Source: Klebsiella aerogenes (lineage in GTDB: Bacteria > Pseudomonadota > Gammaproteobacteria > Enterobacterales > Enterobacteriaceae). Taken from it: a DNA stretch of 64,000 bases. The first letter of the stretch is position 1. Each line of letters starts with the position of its first letter. The translations under genes and the position numbers were made by a program. Shown here piece after piece: positions 47,946-63,154 of the stretch. The notes beneath the pieces are model-generated. The model did not search any database and was not told the origin of the DNA. It saw nothing but the letters and a program-made list of their open reading frames with translations. The DNA lies in assembly GCA_029027985.1 (NCBI GenBank), contig CP119076.1, positions 1,674,001-1,738,000 of the forward strand, written 5' to 3'.

Positions 47946-49037
47946 ATGATAGTGGTGTATTTATCCCCGGTTAACTGGGATAGCATTGCGCAGCGTCCAC
48001 ATTTTTTTGCAGATTTTATTGCTGATCATGATGTGGAAAAAGTCATCTGGGTTGACCCTTTGCCTTCCCGCTTTCCGAAGTACTCAGACATTAGAACCAA
48101 AATTGTTGGCGTTGAATCAAAAAGTATTTCGAAGCATGCCAACATTGATTTTATTCGTGTGGGTAATGTTGTTCCTATTGAACCGTTTAACTTACTCTAT
48201 AAGGTGGTGAATTGGGTAACCATACACCGTTTTATTAAGAGATTAAAAAGCATAATTAATGGGCAACAGGCAATATTGGTTGTCGGGAAACCTAGTGTCT
48301 TAGGTCTTGAACTGATTCGCTGTATGGCATTTAATCATATCGTTGCTGATGCAATGGATGATTATCCGCATTTCTTTACTGGTTATGCGGAAAAAAGCGT
48401 CGCGCGTCTCTTCAGGAAACTGCTTGGTAATACCGATATTACAATGTTTTCTTCCGAAGGCTTACTCAATAAGTTCGGTAATAATGCTAGTCGTGCTTAT
48501 CTTGTTAGAAATGCGTGTTCAAAGAGTTTTTATTCTACTATTCAGCGAATAAAAGCTGAACAGCAGGGGAGCACCGATAAGCCTGTTACCTATGGCTATA
48601 TTGGTAGCGTTGCAAAGTGGTTTGATTGGGAGTTTATTACAAAACTTTCTGAATCCAGACCCAATGCCAGGGTGGTTATTGTTGGCCCCCTTTATGTCAG
48701 ACCAGACTATATACCGGATAACGTTGTTATTAAACCGGCAATTGATCACAAAGACGTCCCCGCTCTAATTAATTCATTTACATACGGGTTAATCCCTTTT
48801 CGTATTAATGAATTAACGGAATCCGTCGATCCTGTTAAATACTATGAGTATGTGGCTGCTGGTATCCCTGTTATCACAACCCGATTTGGCGAAATGACGA
48901 GTCGAGTCGATAGCGGACTCGCCGTGACGCTTGAACAGCACTTAGCGGGCGTTGAACCTGTTGTAGAGAAACCCATCTTTTGGGAGGACAGATTCAGCAT
49001 CTTAACGGAAGAACTGTTTGGGATTAAAAGATCGTAA
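47946..49037 (+). CDS. Glycosyltransferase (GT4-like), paralogous to the N-terminal module of the gene upstream
   Basis: 363 residues from ATG 47946, one base after the upstream TAA; a longer frame starting inside the previous gene is less likely. GT-B fold: YLSPVNWDSIAQRPHFFADF, IVADAMDDYPHFFTGYAEKS, YGYIGSVAKWFDWEFITKLS and VKYYEYVAAGIPVITTRFGE. Position by position these match the upstream gene (QRPQQL, DCMDHH, YYGAIAEWFD, VKVYEYLAAGKPVV), so the two probably arose by duplication. Specificity unknown; O-antigen assembly from context. Confidence 0.85.
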   Translation: MIVVYLSPVNWDSIAQRPHFFADFIADHDVEKVIWVDPLPSRFPKYSDIRTKIVGVESKSISKHANIDFIRVGNVVPIEPFNLLYKVVNWVTIHRFIKRLKSIINGQQAILVVGKPSVLGLELIRCMAFNHIVADAMDDYPHFFTGYAEKSVARLFRKLLGNTDITMFSSEGLLNKFGNNASRAYLVRNACSKSFYSTIQRIKAEQQGSTDKPVTYGYIGSVAKWFDWEFITKLSESRPNARVVIVGPLYVRPDYIPDNVVIKPAIDHKDVPALINSFTYGLIPFRINELTESVDPVKYYEYVAAGIPVITTRFGEMTSRVDSGLAVTLEQHLAGVEPVVEKPIFWEDRFSILTEELFGIKRS

Positions 49038-49241
49038 GAGATGTACATTCAGGGAAAGAGGCTAACAAGGTACATTTTCGCTCTAATGAAGACTGTTGGT
49101 GGTGCGGAAAGATGTATCGTGCGTGATGAACCGTAGGTACCTCACACCAGTCCTTGCATGCAGCGGGGCGTAATCTTTCCCCAGGTTACTGCTTTCTTTT
49201 ATGGCAAGGAGATTCAATATGATTAGTTTACGAGAGAAATC

Positions 49242-50378
49242 ATGAGTGCGATTAAAATATTATCTATTTTCGGGACCCGACCTGAAGCAATCAAAATGGC
49301 CCCGGTAGTCGAGTGCCTTAAAGGAGATAGTCGATTCGAAAGTAAGGTATGTGTTACCGCGCAGCATAGAGAGATGCTCGACCAGGTCTTACAGTTATTC
49401 AATATTACTCCCGATTATGACCTCAATATTATGAAGTCAGGTCAGGATCTCACTGACATAACATCTTCTATTCTTTTGGGGCTGCGTTCTGTCCTTCAAG
49501 AGTTTAAGCCTGATTATGTATTGGTTCATGGTGATACCGCTACCACATTATCAGCTACTCTTGCTAGTTATTATCAGCAAATTAAAGTCGGTCATGTTGA
49601 AGCCGGTTTAAGAACCAATGATATTTATTCGCCATGGCCAGAAGAAGGTAACCGAAAACTTACCGGAGCACTGGCTAATTTGCATTTTGCTCCAACTACG
49701 ACTTCCGCTGATAACTTACGTCTGGAGAATGTGCCGCAAGATCGCATCATTATTACTGGCAATACCGTTATCGATGCTCTTCTCATGGTCAAAGATAAAT
49801 TGGCACAAGACTCTGTGCTGGCTAGTGAGTTGAAGGCAAAGTTCGAGTTTATTGATGATAATCGTAAAATTGTATTAATTACCGGACATCGCCGTGAAAG
49901 TTTCGGCGGTGGTTTTGAAAGAATCTGTAATGCGGTTCTCAAGTTAGCTAAAACATTCCCGGATGTAGATTTTGTCTATCCTGTGCACTTAAACCCTAAC
50001 GTGCGCGGTGTGGTTAACTCTGTATTGCGTGGACAGGATAATATTTACCTGATTGAGCCTCTTGATTACCTTCCGTTTGTATTCCTGATGGACGCATCGA
50101 GTATCATCCTGACCGATTCCGGTGGTATCCAGGAGGAAGCGCCATCCCTTGGGAAGCCTGTACTGGTGATGCGTGATACTACTGAGAGACCAGAAGCGGT
50201 AGATGCGGGCACCGTAAAACTTGTCGGTACCGATGAGAAGCGTATATTTGATGCGGTCTCTGCGCTTTTGACAGACCAATCTGCGTATGAAGCAATGAGC
50301 TTTGCACACAATCCATACGGAGATGGCAAAGCATCATCGCGAATCGCTGATGCTATCGCTCACTCTCTTAACGCTTAA
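49242..50378 (+). CDS. wecB: UDP-N-acetylglucosamine 2-epimerase (non-hydrolysing, WecB type)
   Basis: Interconverts UDP-GlcNAc and UDP-ManNAc. Length 378. Family motifs: [89 protein letters not shown] and [20 protein letters not shown] with the catalytic residues. A wecB also belongs to the enterobacterial common antigen cluster elsewhere in these genomes, so this looks like a second, O-locus copy and suggests ManNAc or a product of it in the O chain. The preceding 204 bp hold no gene but contain an 8-bp inverted repeat (49106-49113 with 49173-49180). Confidence 0.93.
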   Translation: MSAIKILSIFGTRPEAIKMAPVVECLKGDSRFESKVCVTAQHREMLDQVLQLFNITPDYDLNIMKSGQDLTDITSSILLGLRSVLQEFKPDYVLVHGDTATTLSATLASYYQQIKVGHVEAGLRTNDIYSPWPEEGNRKLTGALANLHFAPTTTSADNLRLENVPQDRIIITGNTVIDALLMVKDKLAQDSVLASELKAKFEFIDDNRKIVLITGHRRESFGGGFERICNAVLKLAKTFPDVDFVYPVHLNPNVRGVVNSVLRGQDNIYLIEPLDYLPFVFLMDASSIILTDSGGIQEEAPSLGKPVLVMRDTTERPEAVDAGTVKLVGTDEKRIFDAVSALLTDQSAYEAMSFAHNPYGDGKASSRIADAIAHSLNA

Positions 50379-50757
50379 CATCAGGAAATGGTGGTTCAGG
50401 TCACTTATTAAGCATTACGTTCAAGTACCTGGCGTCAAATTTCTGGTTATTAACCCCCCTTTATGTACAGCTTGACGATTTGGTACGTACGTGAAGGGGA
50501 GTTTCATTTTTTGCCCTTCTGCAAATATCAACATCTTTAAAATACATAAAATAGTTGGTATAGAATAAATTAATAGTGAAGGTATCTTATTCATACACTT
50601 TGGCTGTGTCTTCGAGTCTCCCTGAACATGATTAACAGTGGCAACCCCTTATCAGGGATTTGCCCTTTCGGACAATCTGGAATTGACCATTAGATAAACT
50701 CGGTACATTATCTGTCATGTTTTATGTTTGTGTTGGAAAAATTTAGTAAGGTGCTAT
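50379..50757. other. wecB to rhamnosyltransferase spacer
   Basis: 379 bp without a credible gene. CCCCTT...AAGGGG around 50455-50500, followed by AGTTTCATTTTTT, could be a loose terminator after the epimerase. The remainder is AT-rich and may contain a promoter for the last O-locus gene. Nothing else recognised. Confidence 0.45.
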
Positions 50758-51573
50758 GTGAATATACTAGCTTCACTTGTTCTTTATAAACATTCTTTTC
50801 AGGAAATTGAGCTCACGCTTAATTCATTATTGAATGAAAAGAGTATCAGTAAACTTGTTATCGTAGATAATGGCTCTTTTTGTCATTGGTTGGATGATTA
50901 TAATCATGATAAAGTCGATGTCATAAAACTGTCTGATAATCAGGGCTTCGGTGCCGGGCATAATAAAGTTTTTGATACTTATAAAAACAAATGTGACTAT
51001 TTTTTAATTTGTAATCCTGATATTTATTATGCGCAGGGTGAAGTCGATAAGCTCTTTCATTTTTGTAAGGAAAGAGCAGTCGATCTTTCTGTGCCAAAGA
51101 TTACTTATCCAAATGGTGCATTGCAATATGCGACAAAACTATTGCCTGCGCCATTTCAGCTTTTTGGTCGACGCTTTCTGTCATCCTTTTTCCCTGATAT
51201 CAATGATGACTATGAACTTCGTCATGCTAATTTTGATGCGGCATTCTACGCACCATCGATGTCAGGATGTTTCATGATGGTGAGCAATAATGCCATTAAG
51301 CAAGTTCGAGGTTTCGATCTTCGATTTTTTATGTATTTAGAAGATGTTGATTTTTCGCGTCGCATTAGCGCGGGGAATTTTAATGTTACTTATTGTCCTG
51401 ATTCGACAGTCGTTCATTTATCACAACGAAAATCATACCACAGCGTTAAGTTTCTTTTTTATCATATGAGTTCAGCGGTTAAATACTTCAACAAATGGGG
51501 TTGGTTTTTTGATAAAGAACGCCGGCAACTTAACAAGCGCTGTCTGTCAGCACTGCCGACAAAGTCAAAATAA
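50758..51573 (+). CDS. GT2 rhamnosyltransferase, WbbL-like
   Basis: Likely transfers L-rhamnose from dTDP-rhamnose to Und-PP-GlcNAc (the WecA product), starting the O chain. About 271 residues from GTG 50758, which has AGTAAGG seven bases upstream; a TTG ten codons earlier would extend it. GT-A family 2: ILASLVLYKHSFQEIELTLN, LVIVDNGSFCHWL, NQGFGAGHNKVFDTYKNKCD then YFLICNPDIYY (DxD position), SGCFMMVSNNAIKQVRGFDL and FMYLEDVDFSRRI. The ICNPDI and YLEDVDFS features are those of WbbL. Last gene before the his operon terminator. Confidence 0.87.
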   Translation: MNILASLVLYKHSFQEIELTLNSLLNEKSISKLVIVDNGSFCHWLDDYNHDKVDVIKLSDNQGFGAGHNKVFDTYKNKCDYFLICNPDIYYAQGEVDKLFHFCKERAVDLSVPKITYPNGALQYATKLLPAPFQLFGRRFLSSFFPDINDDYELRHANFDAAFYAPSMSGCFMMVSNNAIKQVRGFDLRFFMYLEDVDFSRRISAGNFNVTYCPDSTVVHLSQRKSYHSVKFLFYHMSSAVKYFNKWGWFFDKERRQLNKRCLSALPTKSK

Positions 51574-51591
51574 GTATTAATCCGGTATAAT

Positions 51592-51625
51592 AAAAAGGCA
51601 GATTTGGTGATAAATCTGCCTTTTT
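51592..51625. terminator. Bidirectional terminator between the O locus and the his operon
   Basis: AAAAAGGCAGATTT (51592-51605) pairs perfectly with AAATCTGCCTTTTT (51612-51625) across a 6-base loop. Both strands end in a T run, so it serves the O-antigen genes and hisI, whose ends face each other here. Confidence 0.93.
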
Positions 51626-51648
51626 ATGTTTATGAGCAAGCGTAATGA

Positions 51649-52241
51649 TTATTTATGTCTCGCCCTTAAATTCTCTATCACTTCTCCCAGGTTCAACCCC
51701 TGATCCTGCAGTAGCACCAGCAGGTGATACATCAGATCCGATGCCTCATTCTTCAGTTCAAACTGGTCATGTACCGTCGCTGCCAGCGCGGTTTCCACAC
51801 CTTCTTCACCCACTTTCTGCGCAATACGCTTGGTACCGCTGGCATAGAGTTTCGCCGTGTAGGAGCTCTCCGGATCGGCATGTTTACGTTCAGCTAACAG
51901 CTGCTCGAGCTGATAGAGGAACAGCCATTGGTGCCCGGTTTCACCAAAGCAACTGGAGGTGCCTTTGTGGCAGGTTGGGCCAATTGGGTTCACCAGCACC
52001 AGCAGAGTATCGTTATCGCAATCCGGGGTAATGCTGACTACGTTCAGAAAATGGCCGGACGTTTCTCCTTTCGTCCACAGGCGCTGTTTAGTGCGCGAGT
52101 AGAAGGTCACTTTGCCGCTTTGCTCGGTTTTGGCCAACGCTTCCTGATTCATATATCCCAGCATCAGCACTTCGCCTGATTCGGCGTGCTGCACGATCGC
52201 CGGCATCATGCCGTCGGTTTTTTGCCAATCCAGTTGTTCAC

Positions 52242-52248
<7 letters not shown>
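51649..52248 (-). CDS. hisI: HisIE, phosphoribosyl-AMP cyclohydrolase / phosphoribosyl-ATP pyrophosphohydrolase
   Basis: Steps 2 and 3 of histidine synthesis in one fused protein. Length 199 (E. coli 203). N-terminal HisI part: [40 protein letters not shown], and the metal cysteines in [13 protein letters not shown]-terminal HisE part: [20 protein letters not shown] and [20 protein letters not shown]. Overlaps hisF by 7 bp; last gene of the operon. Confidence 0.97.
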
Positions 52249-57753
<5,505 letters not shown>

Positions 57754-57792
57754 AGTCATTCCCCCTGTTTGTCCCGTATCCAAACCGCTGGA

Positions 57793-58692
57793 TTACTCCA
57801 TCATCTTCTCAATCGGCAGCACCAGAATGGAGCTGGCGCCCAGCGCTTTCAGTTTTTCCATGGTTTCCCAGAACAGGGTTTCGCTGCTGACCATATGCAT
57901 GGCCACGCGCTGTTTGTCGCCAGCCAGCGGCAGAATAGTTGGCCGTTCGGCACCCGGAAGCAGCGCCACGACTTCTTCCAGACGTTCGCTCGGCGCGTGC
58001 ATCATGATGTATTTCGATTCGCGGGCCTGGATCACTCCCTGAATACGGGTCAGCAGACGGTCGATCAACTGCTGTTTCACTGCATCCATCTCGCCGTCGC
58101 GTTGGATCAGGCAAGCCTTTGAGCGATAGATAACTTCAACTTCGCGCAGACCGTTGGCTTCGAGGGTCGCACCGGTGGATACCAGGTCGCAGATGGCATC
58201 GGCGAGACCAGCACGCGGAGCGACTTCAACGGAACCGTTCAGCAGACAAGATTTAAAGGAAATACCTTTCTGGTCGAGGTAGCGCTTCAGCAGGTGCGGG
58301 TAGGAGGTGGCGATACGTTTGCCATCCAACGCCGCCGGACCGTTCCAGTTTTCATCAACCGGCGTCGCCAGCGACAGGCGGCAGCCGCCGAAGTCCAGAC
58401 GGCGCAGGGTGAAATAGCGTGGATCCTCGCCCTGAGCACGACGGCTCAGCAGCTCTTCTTCCAGCACGTTTTCGCCAATAATGCCGAGGTCGACAACGCC
58501 GTCCATCACCAGTCCCGGGATATCGTCATCGCGAACGCGCAGGATATCGATCGGCATGTTTTCCGCGAGGGCGATCAGACGTTGGGTGTGCAGATTGACT
58601 TTAATGCCGCAGCGGCTCAGCAATTCGCGTGAATCTTCACTTAAACGACCGGATTTCTGAATAGCTATGCGTAAACGGGTGTTGTCTAACAT
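57793..58692 (-). CDS. hisG: HisG, ATP phosphoribosyltransferase (long form)
   Basis: First, committed and histidine-inhibited step: ATP and PRPP to phosphoribosyl-ATP. Length 299, the long form with its own C-terminal ACT-like regulatory domain ([20 protein letters not shown]). Substrate site near [24 protein letters not shown]-binding loop [18 protein letters not shown]. First structural gene, preceded by the leader and attenuator. Confidence 0.97.
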   Translation of the reverse strand: MLDNTRLRIAIQKSGRLSEDSRELLSRCGIKVNLHTQRLIALAENMPIDILRVRDDDIPGLVMDGVVDLGIIGENVLEEELLSRRAQGEDPRYFTLRRLDFGGCRLSLATPVDENWNGPAALDGKRIATSYPHLLKRYLDQKGISFKSCLLNGSVEVAPRAGLADAICDLVSTGATLEANGLREVEVIYRSKACLIQRDGEMDAVKQQLIDRLLTRIQGVIQARESKYIMMHAPSERLEEVVALLPGAERPTILPLAGDKQRVAMHMVSSETLFWETMEKLKALGASSILVLPIEKMME

Positions 58693-58738
58693 TGTTGTTT
58701 TCCTCTGAATACCTGTCTGAATCTGTCCGAATTAGGTC

Positions 58739-58775
58739 CAAAAAAAAGCCCCCGGAAGTGAATCTTCCGGGGGCT
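58739..58775 (-). terminator. his operon attenuator (terminator hairpin)
   Basis: On the minus strand AGCCCCCGGAAG (58775-58764) and CTTCCGGGGGCT (58758-58747) form a 12-bp GC-rich stem with a 5-base loop, followed by a run of eight T. It lies between hisL and hisG, as in E. coli. Slow translation of the His codons of hisL favours the antiterminator and read-through. Confidence 0.95.
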
Positions 58776-58837
58776 CTCTTTGCGTTCGTGCACCACTGGA
58801 AGATCCAAACGTCTTCCAGCACACATCGCCTGAAAGA

Positions 58838-58888
58838 CTAGTCAGGATGATGGTGATGGTGGTGGTTTTTAAATTGAACGCTGCTCAT
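58838..58888 (-). CDS. hisL: HisL, his operon leader peptide
   Basis: 16-residue frame MSSVQFKNHHHHHHPD with six consecutive histidine codons. The E. coli peptide I recall has seven, so one His is replaced by Asn here. Its translation senses charged histidyl-tRNA and sets the attenuator downstream. Confidence 0.96.
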   Translation of the reverse strand: MSSVQFKNHHHHHHPD

Positions 58889-58926
58889 AAAATTCTCGTT
58901 GAATGACTATGCATTTGATGTCTTTT

Positions 58927-58956
58927 AACCTAAACCACTTGCAGCGCATAAAGCAA
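58927..58956 (-). promoter_or_regulatory. his operon promoter
   Basis: On the minus strand -35 TTGCTT (58956-58951) and -10 TAGGTT (58932-58927) with 18-bp spacing, followed by AAAAGACATC, as in the E. coli his promoter. Transcription starts about 30 bases before hisL. Confidence 0.85.
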
Positions 58957-59063
58957 GCCCTTTTTTCCATCATTAATTCATTTCATATTGGCTGAACAAA
59001 TTGTCAGTTCCCGCAGGCTGGCGTAGCCTAGTATCAGCACAGCGAATGAGTCAGGAGCCAGGT

Positions 59064-59888
59064 ATGAAAAAGGTCGCGATTGTCGGATTAGGGTGGCTGG
59101 GTATGCCGCTTGCGCTGTCATTGAGAGCGCGCGGGTGGCAGGTCACCGGCAGTAAAACGACGCAGGATGGCGTGGAGGCGGCGCGAATGTGCGGTATTGA
59201 AGGTTATCCGCTACGTCTTGAGCCGCAGCTGGTGTGCGATGCCGAAGATCTGGACGCATTGATGAACGTCGATGCGCTGGTTATTACGTTACCTGCGCGA
59301 CGTACCGGCCCCGGGGAAGATTTTTATCTGCAGGCGGTACAGGAGATTGTCGATACCGCTTTGGCCCGCCATATTCCGCGCATTATTTTTACCAGCTCGA
59401 CATCGGTCTATGGCGATACTGAAGGAACGCTAAAAGAGAGTGCGCCGCGACAGCCGCAGACCGCCAGCGGTAGAGTACTGAAAGAACTGGAGGACTGGCT
59501 GCATGCGCTGCCAGGAACGTCGGTGGATATTTTACGCCTCGCCGGGCTGGTGGGGCCCTCGCGCCATCCGGGGCGTTTCTTTGCCGGTAAATCGGCGCCG
59601 GACGGCCAGCATGGTGTAAACCTGGTGCATCTGCAGGATGTGATTGCCGCGATTGAGTTACTGCTTCAGGCCCCGAAGGGCGGACACATCTATAATATAT
59701 GTGCGCCTCAGCATCCGGCGCGCGGCGTCTTTTACCCGCAGATGGCCCGCGAACTTGGGCTGCCGTTGCCGGTATTTGCCGATAACCCGAAAGGCGGGAA
59801 AGGCAAAATTATTGACGGTAACCGGATTTGCTATGAGCTGGGCTTTGAATATCAGTACCCCGATCCGCTGGTGATGCCGATGGAGTAA
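59064..59888 (+). CDS. yeeZ: YeeZ, NAD(P)-dependent epimerase-like protein
   Basis: Extended short-chain dehydrogenase/reductase-like protein of unknown substrate. The start MKKVAIVGLGWLGMPLALSL, with AGGAG eight bases upstream, gives 274 residues, the E. coli length; the frame extends 21 codons upstream without similarity. Rossmann loop VGLGWLGMPLA and FTSSTSVYGDTEG; the usual Tyr-x3-Lys pair is not obvious, so enzymatic activity is uncertain. Divergent from the his promoter; a gap of 37 bp precedes yeeY. Confidence 0.93.
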   Translation: MKKVAIVGLGWLGMPLALSLRARGWQVTGSKTTQDGVEAARMCGIEGYPLRLEPQLVCDAEDLDALMNVDALVITLPARRTGPGEDFYLQAVQEIVDTALARHIPRIIFTSSTSVYGDTEGTLKESAPRQPQTASGRVLKELEDWLHALPGTSVDILRLAGLVGPSRHPGRFFAGKSAPDGQHGVNLVHLQDVIAAIELLLQAPKGGHIYNICAPQHPARGVFYPQMARELGLPLPVFADNPKGGKGKIIDGNRICYELGFEYQYPDPLVMPME

Positions 59889-59925
59889 CCGCCAGCAGGC
59901 GATCGCGTACCGCAAGGGGGGGGCG

Positions 59926-60807
59926 ATGAAACCACTGCTGGATGTCCTCGTTATTCTTGATGCCTTAGAAAAAGAGGGGAGCTTTGCCGCCGCGTCGGCA
60001 AAGCTCTATAAAACTCCCTCGGCGCTGAGTTACACCATTCATAAGCTGGAAAGCGACCTTAATATTCAGCTACTGGACCGCAGCGGTCACCGGGCGCGTT
60101 TTACCCGTACCGGACAGATGCTGCTTGAAAAAGGGCGTGAGGTGCTGCATATCGCCCGCGAGCTGGAACAACAGGCCATCCGGCTGCATCAGGGCTGGGA
60201 AAATACGCTGACCATCAGTATCGATATGACTTTTCCATTTTCACGGTTATCTCCGCTGATTGAACAATTCTATCAACAGCGCAACGTGGCTCGTTTACAG
60301 TTCAAACGTAGCGAGGGTTGGGAAATGCTCGTCGCGGGGGAGGTTGATATGGTGCTGGGGGGGCTATATGAGCCGCCAGCGCTGGCGAACTTCAGCTTCA
60401 GCCAACTCGGCGAACTGGAACAGTGTTTTGTGGTGGCAGCGCAACATCCGTTGGCGCAGGCCAAAGAACCGCTGAGCTGGCGGACGCTGCAGCGACATCG
60501 GGCGGTTATCGGTAGCGGCGGCTGGCCGCACGGCGAGAAACAGGCAAGCCTGGCGGTTTTTGATATGGCCAGCCTGCTGTCGCTGGTATGCGCCGGTTTG
60601 GGCTGGGCTTACCTGCCACGCTATCTGGCGGCACCCAGGTTGGAAGATCGTCAACTGGTGGAAAAACGGATCGCCGCCCCTGCGCCGATACATCGGGCGT
60701 GGATTGGCTGGAATGAAGACGCTTTTGGCCTGGCGGCGCAATGGTGGTTACAAACGGTATTAGCAAATAGTGCTATTCGGCAGATCTATAATACTAAAAT
60801 AGTATGA
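59926..60807 (+). CDS. yeeY: YeeY, LysR-type transcriptional regulator
   Basis: 293 residues. N-terminal winged helix-turn-helix EKEGSFAAASAKLYKTPSAL SYTIHKLESDL, very close to E. coli YeeY; the C-terminal co-inducer domain is more divergent. Target unknown; the neighbouring transporter gene plaP is a possible target by position. Preceded by a GGGGGG run that may serve as ribosome site. A terminator follows. Confidence 0.9.
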   Translation: MKPLLDVLVILDALEKEGSFAAASAKLYKTPSALSYTIHKLESDLNIQLLDRSGHRARFTRTGQMLLEKGREVLHIARELEQQAIRLHQGWENTLTISIDMTFPFSRLSPLIEQFYQQRNVARLQFKRSEGWEMLVAGEVDMVLGGLYEPPALANFSFSQLGELEQCFVVAAQHPLAQAKEPLSWRTLQRHRAVIGSGGWPHGEKQASLAVFDMASLLSLVCAGLGWAYLPRYLAAPRLEDRQLVEKRIAAPAPIHRAWIGWNEDAFGLAAQWWLQTVLANSAIRQIYNTKIV

Positions 60808-60910
60808 ATATTAGTCGGTTAGAATTATTGGCCTATTAATAAACCTTTCAACATCTTGTCATTAGGCCAGAAGTTGTTGCAAAATACGCAGCCTGAAAAC
60901 CAGAGACTAG

Positions 60911-60943
60911 CCGACGCTTTTTTAAAGTGTCGGTTATTTTTTT
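60911..60943 (+). terminator. Intrinsic terminator after yeeY
   Basis: CCGACGCTTT (60911-60920) pairs with AAAGTGTCGG (60924-60933), one G-U included, with a TTT loop and a TTATTTTTTT tail. Confidence 0.85.
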
Positions 60944-61094
60944 GGTCGAAAGACACATCATTCAATACCAAGAGGCCGGGCTTCGTACCGGATAGATATT
61001 TACTAAAAACCGACAGTCGTTGTCGCTGAGGAATAGAAAGAAATGGGGCAATTTTTTGCTTACGCGCTGGCATTCGCCGTAAAAGGGGATAACT

Positions 61095-62453
61095 ATGTCG
61101 CATAACGCTACTCCAAATACCTCTCGCGTGGAATTACGTAAAACGCTTACGTTAGTTCCGGTTGTAATGATGGGCCTTGCCTATATGCAGCCGATGACGC
61201 TGTTCGATACGTTTGGTATCGTCTCTGGATTGACTGATGGTCACGTTGCGACGGCCTACGCCTTTGCGCTGATCGCCATTCTCTTCACGGCATTGAGCTA
61301 CGGTAAACTGGTTCGCCGTTTCCCGTCTGCGGGTTCTGCTTATACCTACGCACAGAAATCCATTAGCCCGGCTGTCGGCTTTATGGTTGGCTGGTCATCG
61401 TTGCTGGACTACCTGTTCATGCCGATGATCAACATTCTGCTGGCGAAAATTTACTTTGAAGCGCTGGTGCCTTCCGTTCCGTCGTGGATCTTCGTTGTCG
61501 CGCTGGTGGGCTTTATGACCATTTCCAACCTGCGCAGTATCAAGGCGGTGGCAAACTTCAATACTCTGATTGTGGTTTTACAGATGGGTATTGTGGCGGT
61601 GATTATTGGCCTGATTATCTACGGCGTTTCGCATGGCGAAGGCGCGGGCACGCTGACCAGTACCCGTCCGTTCTGGTCTGAAGGCGCACACGTGGTGCCG
61701 ATGATTACCGGCGCAACCATCCTGTGCTTCTCATTCCTCGGCTTTGATGGTATCTCTTCCCTGTCTGAAGAAACCAAAGACGCAGAGCGCGTGATTCCGA
61801 AGGCTATCTTTTTGACCGCGCTGATTGGCGGCCTGATCTTTATCGGTGCATCCTACTTCCTGCAGCTGTACTTCCCGGACATCTCACGCTTTAAAGATCC
61901 GGACGCGTCGCAGCCTGAAATTATGCTGTACGTAGCGGGCAAAACCTTCCAGTGGGGCGTGCTGATTTTCTCCAGCGTCACCGTACTGGCATCCGGTATG
62001 GCTGCGCATGCAGGCGTTTCCCGTCTGATGTACGTGATGGGCCGCGACGGCGTATTCCCGACGCGTTTCTTCGGTTATGTTCATCCGAAGTGGCGTACTC
62101 CGGCATGGAACGTTCTGCTGGTTGGCGCGATTGCTCTGCTGGCGATTAAATTTGACCTCGTCACGGCAACGGCGCTGATTAACTTTGGTGCGCTGGTGGC
62201 GTTCACCTTTGTTAACCTGTCGGTGATTTCCCAGTTCTGGATCCGTGAAAAGCGTAACAAGACACTGAAAGACCACTTCAACTATCTGGTTCTGCCGGTT
62301 TGCGGCGCGCTGACCGTGGGCGCACTGTGGGTGAACCTGGAAGAGAGTTCGATGATTCTGGGTCTGATCTGGGGCGGTATTGGCCTGGTTTACCTGGCCT
62401 GCGTGACCAAAAGCTTCCGCAACCCGGTACCACAGTACGAAGACGTTGCTTAA
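61095..62453 (+). CDS. plaP: PlaP (YeeF), APC-family low-affinity putrescine importer
   Basis: Inner-membrane amino acid/polyamine transporter; E. coli PlaP imports putrescine with proton symport. Length 452, the same as E. coli, with near-identical sequence. Twelve membrane helices; [20 protein letters not shown] carries the family's conserved glutamates. Ribosome site AAAAGGGG seven bases upstream. Followed by a strong terminator. Confidence 0.95.
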   Translation: MSHNATPNTSRVELRKTLTLVPVVMMGLAYMQPMTLFDTFGIVSGLTDGHVATAYAFALIAILFTALSYGKLVRRFPSAGSAYTYAQKSISPAVGFMVGWSSLLDYLFMPMINILLAKIYFEALVPSVPSWIFVVALVGFMTISNLRSIKAVANFNTLIVVLQMGIVAVIIGLIIYGVSHGEGAGTLTSTRPFWSEGAHVVPMITGATILCFSFLGFDGISSLSEETKDAERVIPKAIFLTALIGGLIFIGASYFLQLYFPDISRFKDPDASQPEIMLYVAGKTFQWGVLIFSSVTVLASGMAAHAGVSRLMYVMGRDGVFPTRFFGYVHPKWRTPAWNVLLVGAIALLAIKFDLVTATALINFGALVAFTFVNLSVISQFWIREKRNKTLKDHFNYLVLPVCGALTVGALWVNLEESSMILGLIWGGIGLVYLACVTKSFRNPVPQYEDVA

Positions 62454-62470
62454 TCACGCGTTGTGATAAG

Positions 62471-62500
62471 AAAAGCCGGAGGGAAACCTTCGGCTTTTTT
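62471..62500 (+). terminator. Intrinsic terminator after plaP
   Basis: AAAAGCCGGAGG and CCTTCGGCTTTT form a 12-bp stem closed by a GAAA tetraloop, with a run of six T at the 3' side. Confidence 0.93.
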
Positions 62501-62604
62501 GCATCTGGCGCTTGTCGATTTTCCCCGGTGGCGGCTGCCGTCTTACCGGGGCTACAGGTTTCTGCGATCTGGTAGCCCGGACAGATACGGCAGAAATGGA
62601 CGGT

Positions 62605-62916
62605 TTACTTCTCCTGCTGCATCACGCTCAGCAGCGTATCCAGCAACCCCGGAAAGCGGGCATCTAAATCGTCGCGGCGCAGCGAGATTAAGTTTTCTCG
62701 TCCCTGCGGGCGCTGCCAGATTACGCCGCTATCGCGCAGTACTCGCCAGTGGTGGGTCATCGTGGATTTGGCGATATCTTCTTTACGCAGCGCGTTACAG
62801 GTCTGCTCGCTACCGTCAGCCAGCGTGCGGATTATCTCCAGTCGCAGAGGATTGCCGAGGGCAAAAAGGACATTTTCAAGGCGGATTTGTTCACGTTCGG
62901 GGTGATTGGCGATCAT
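62605..62916 (-). CDS. ArsR-family winged-helix transcriptional regulator
   Basis: 103 residues. Winged helix: ENVLFALGNPLRLEIIRTLA, DIAKSTMTHHWRVLRDSGVI (recognition helix), wing RPQGRENLISLRRDDLD. It has no cysteine pair in the metal-sensing ELCVC position, so it is not a classical arsenic or cadmium sensor. Divergent from the EF-G-like gene with 238 bp between the two starts; autoregulation or control of that gene is possible. The upstream region is AT-rich with motifs such as GTACAGTTGTAC near 63070-63081, a palindrome that could be an operator. Confidence 0.85.
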   Translation of the reverse strand: MIANHPEREQIRLENVLFALGNPLRLEIIRTLADGSEQTCNALRKEDIAKSTMTHHWRVLRDSGVIWQRPQGRENLISLRRDDLDARFPGLLDTLLSVMQQEK

Positions 62917-63067
62917 AATATTCCTGTGTCGGCGGTTGTGCTGTTCATGCGAACAGCAGCCCGTATCGGCGGCTGGCGGCTAATATACCCAAACTCCTTT
63001 TGTTACGCCACGCGTGCCGTCGCAACCAGACCGATAGTAATGATAGCAAAAATAGTTCGAATATACT

Positions 63068-63083
63068 CGTACAGTTGTACTAA
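63068..63083. promoter_or_regulatory. Palindrome in the arsR / EF-G-like intergenic region (possible operator)
   Basis: GTACAGTTGTAC at about 63070-63081 is a near-perfect inverted repeat between the divergent regulator and EF-G-like genes. Such palindromes are typical ArsR-family operators; the assignment is only positional. Confidence 0.4.
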
Positions 63084-63154
63084 TATGAATGCCGTAAACC
63101 TAACCGCGGCAGATTTAGCCGCTAACTGACAGTCAATACGACTAAGGACGCATC

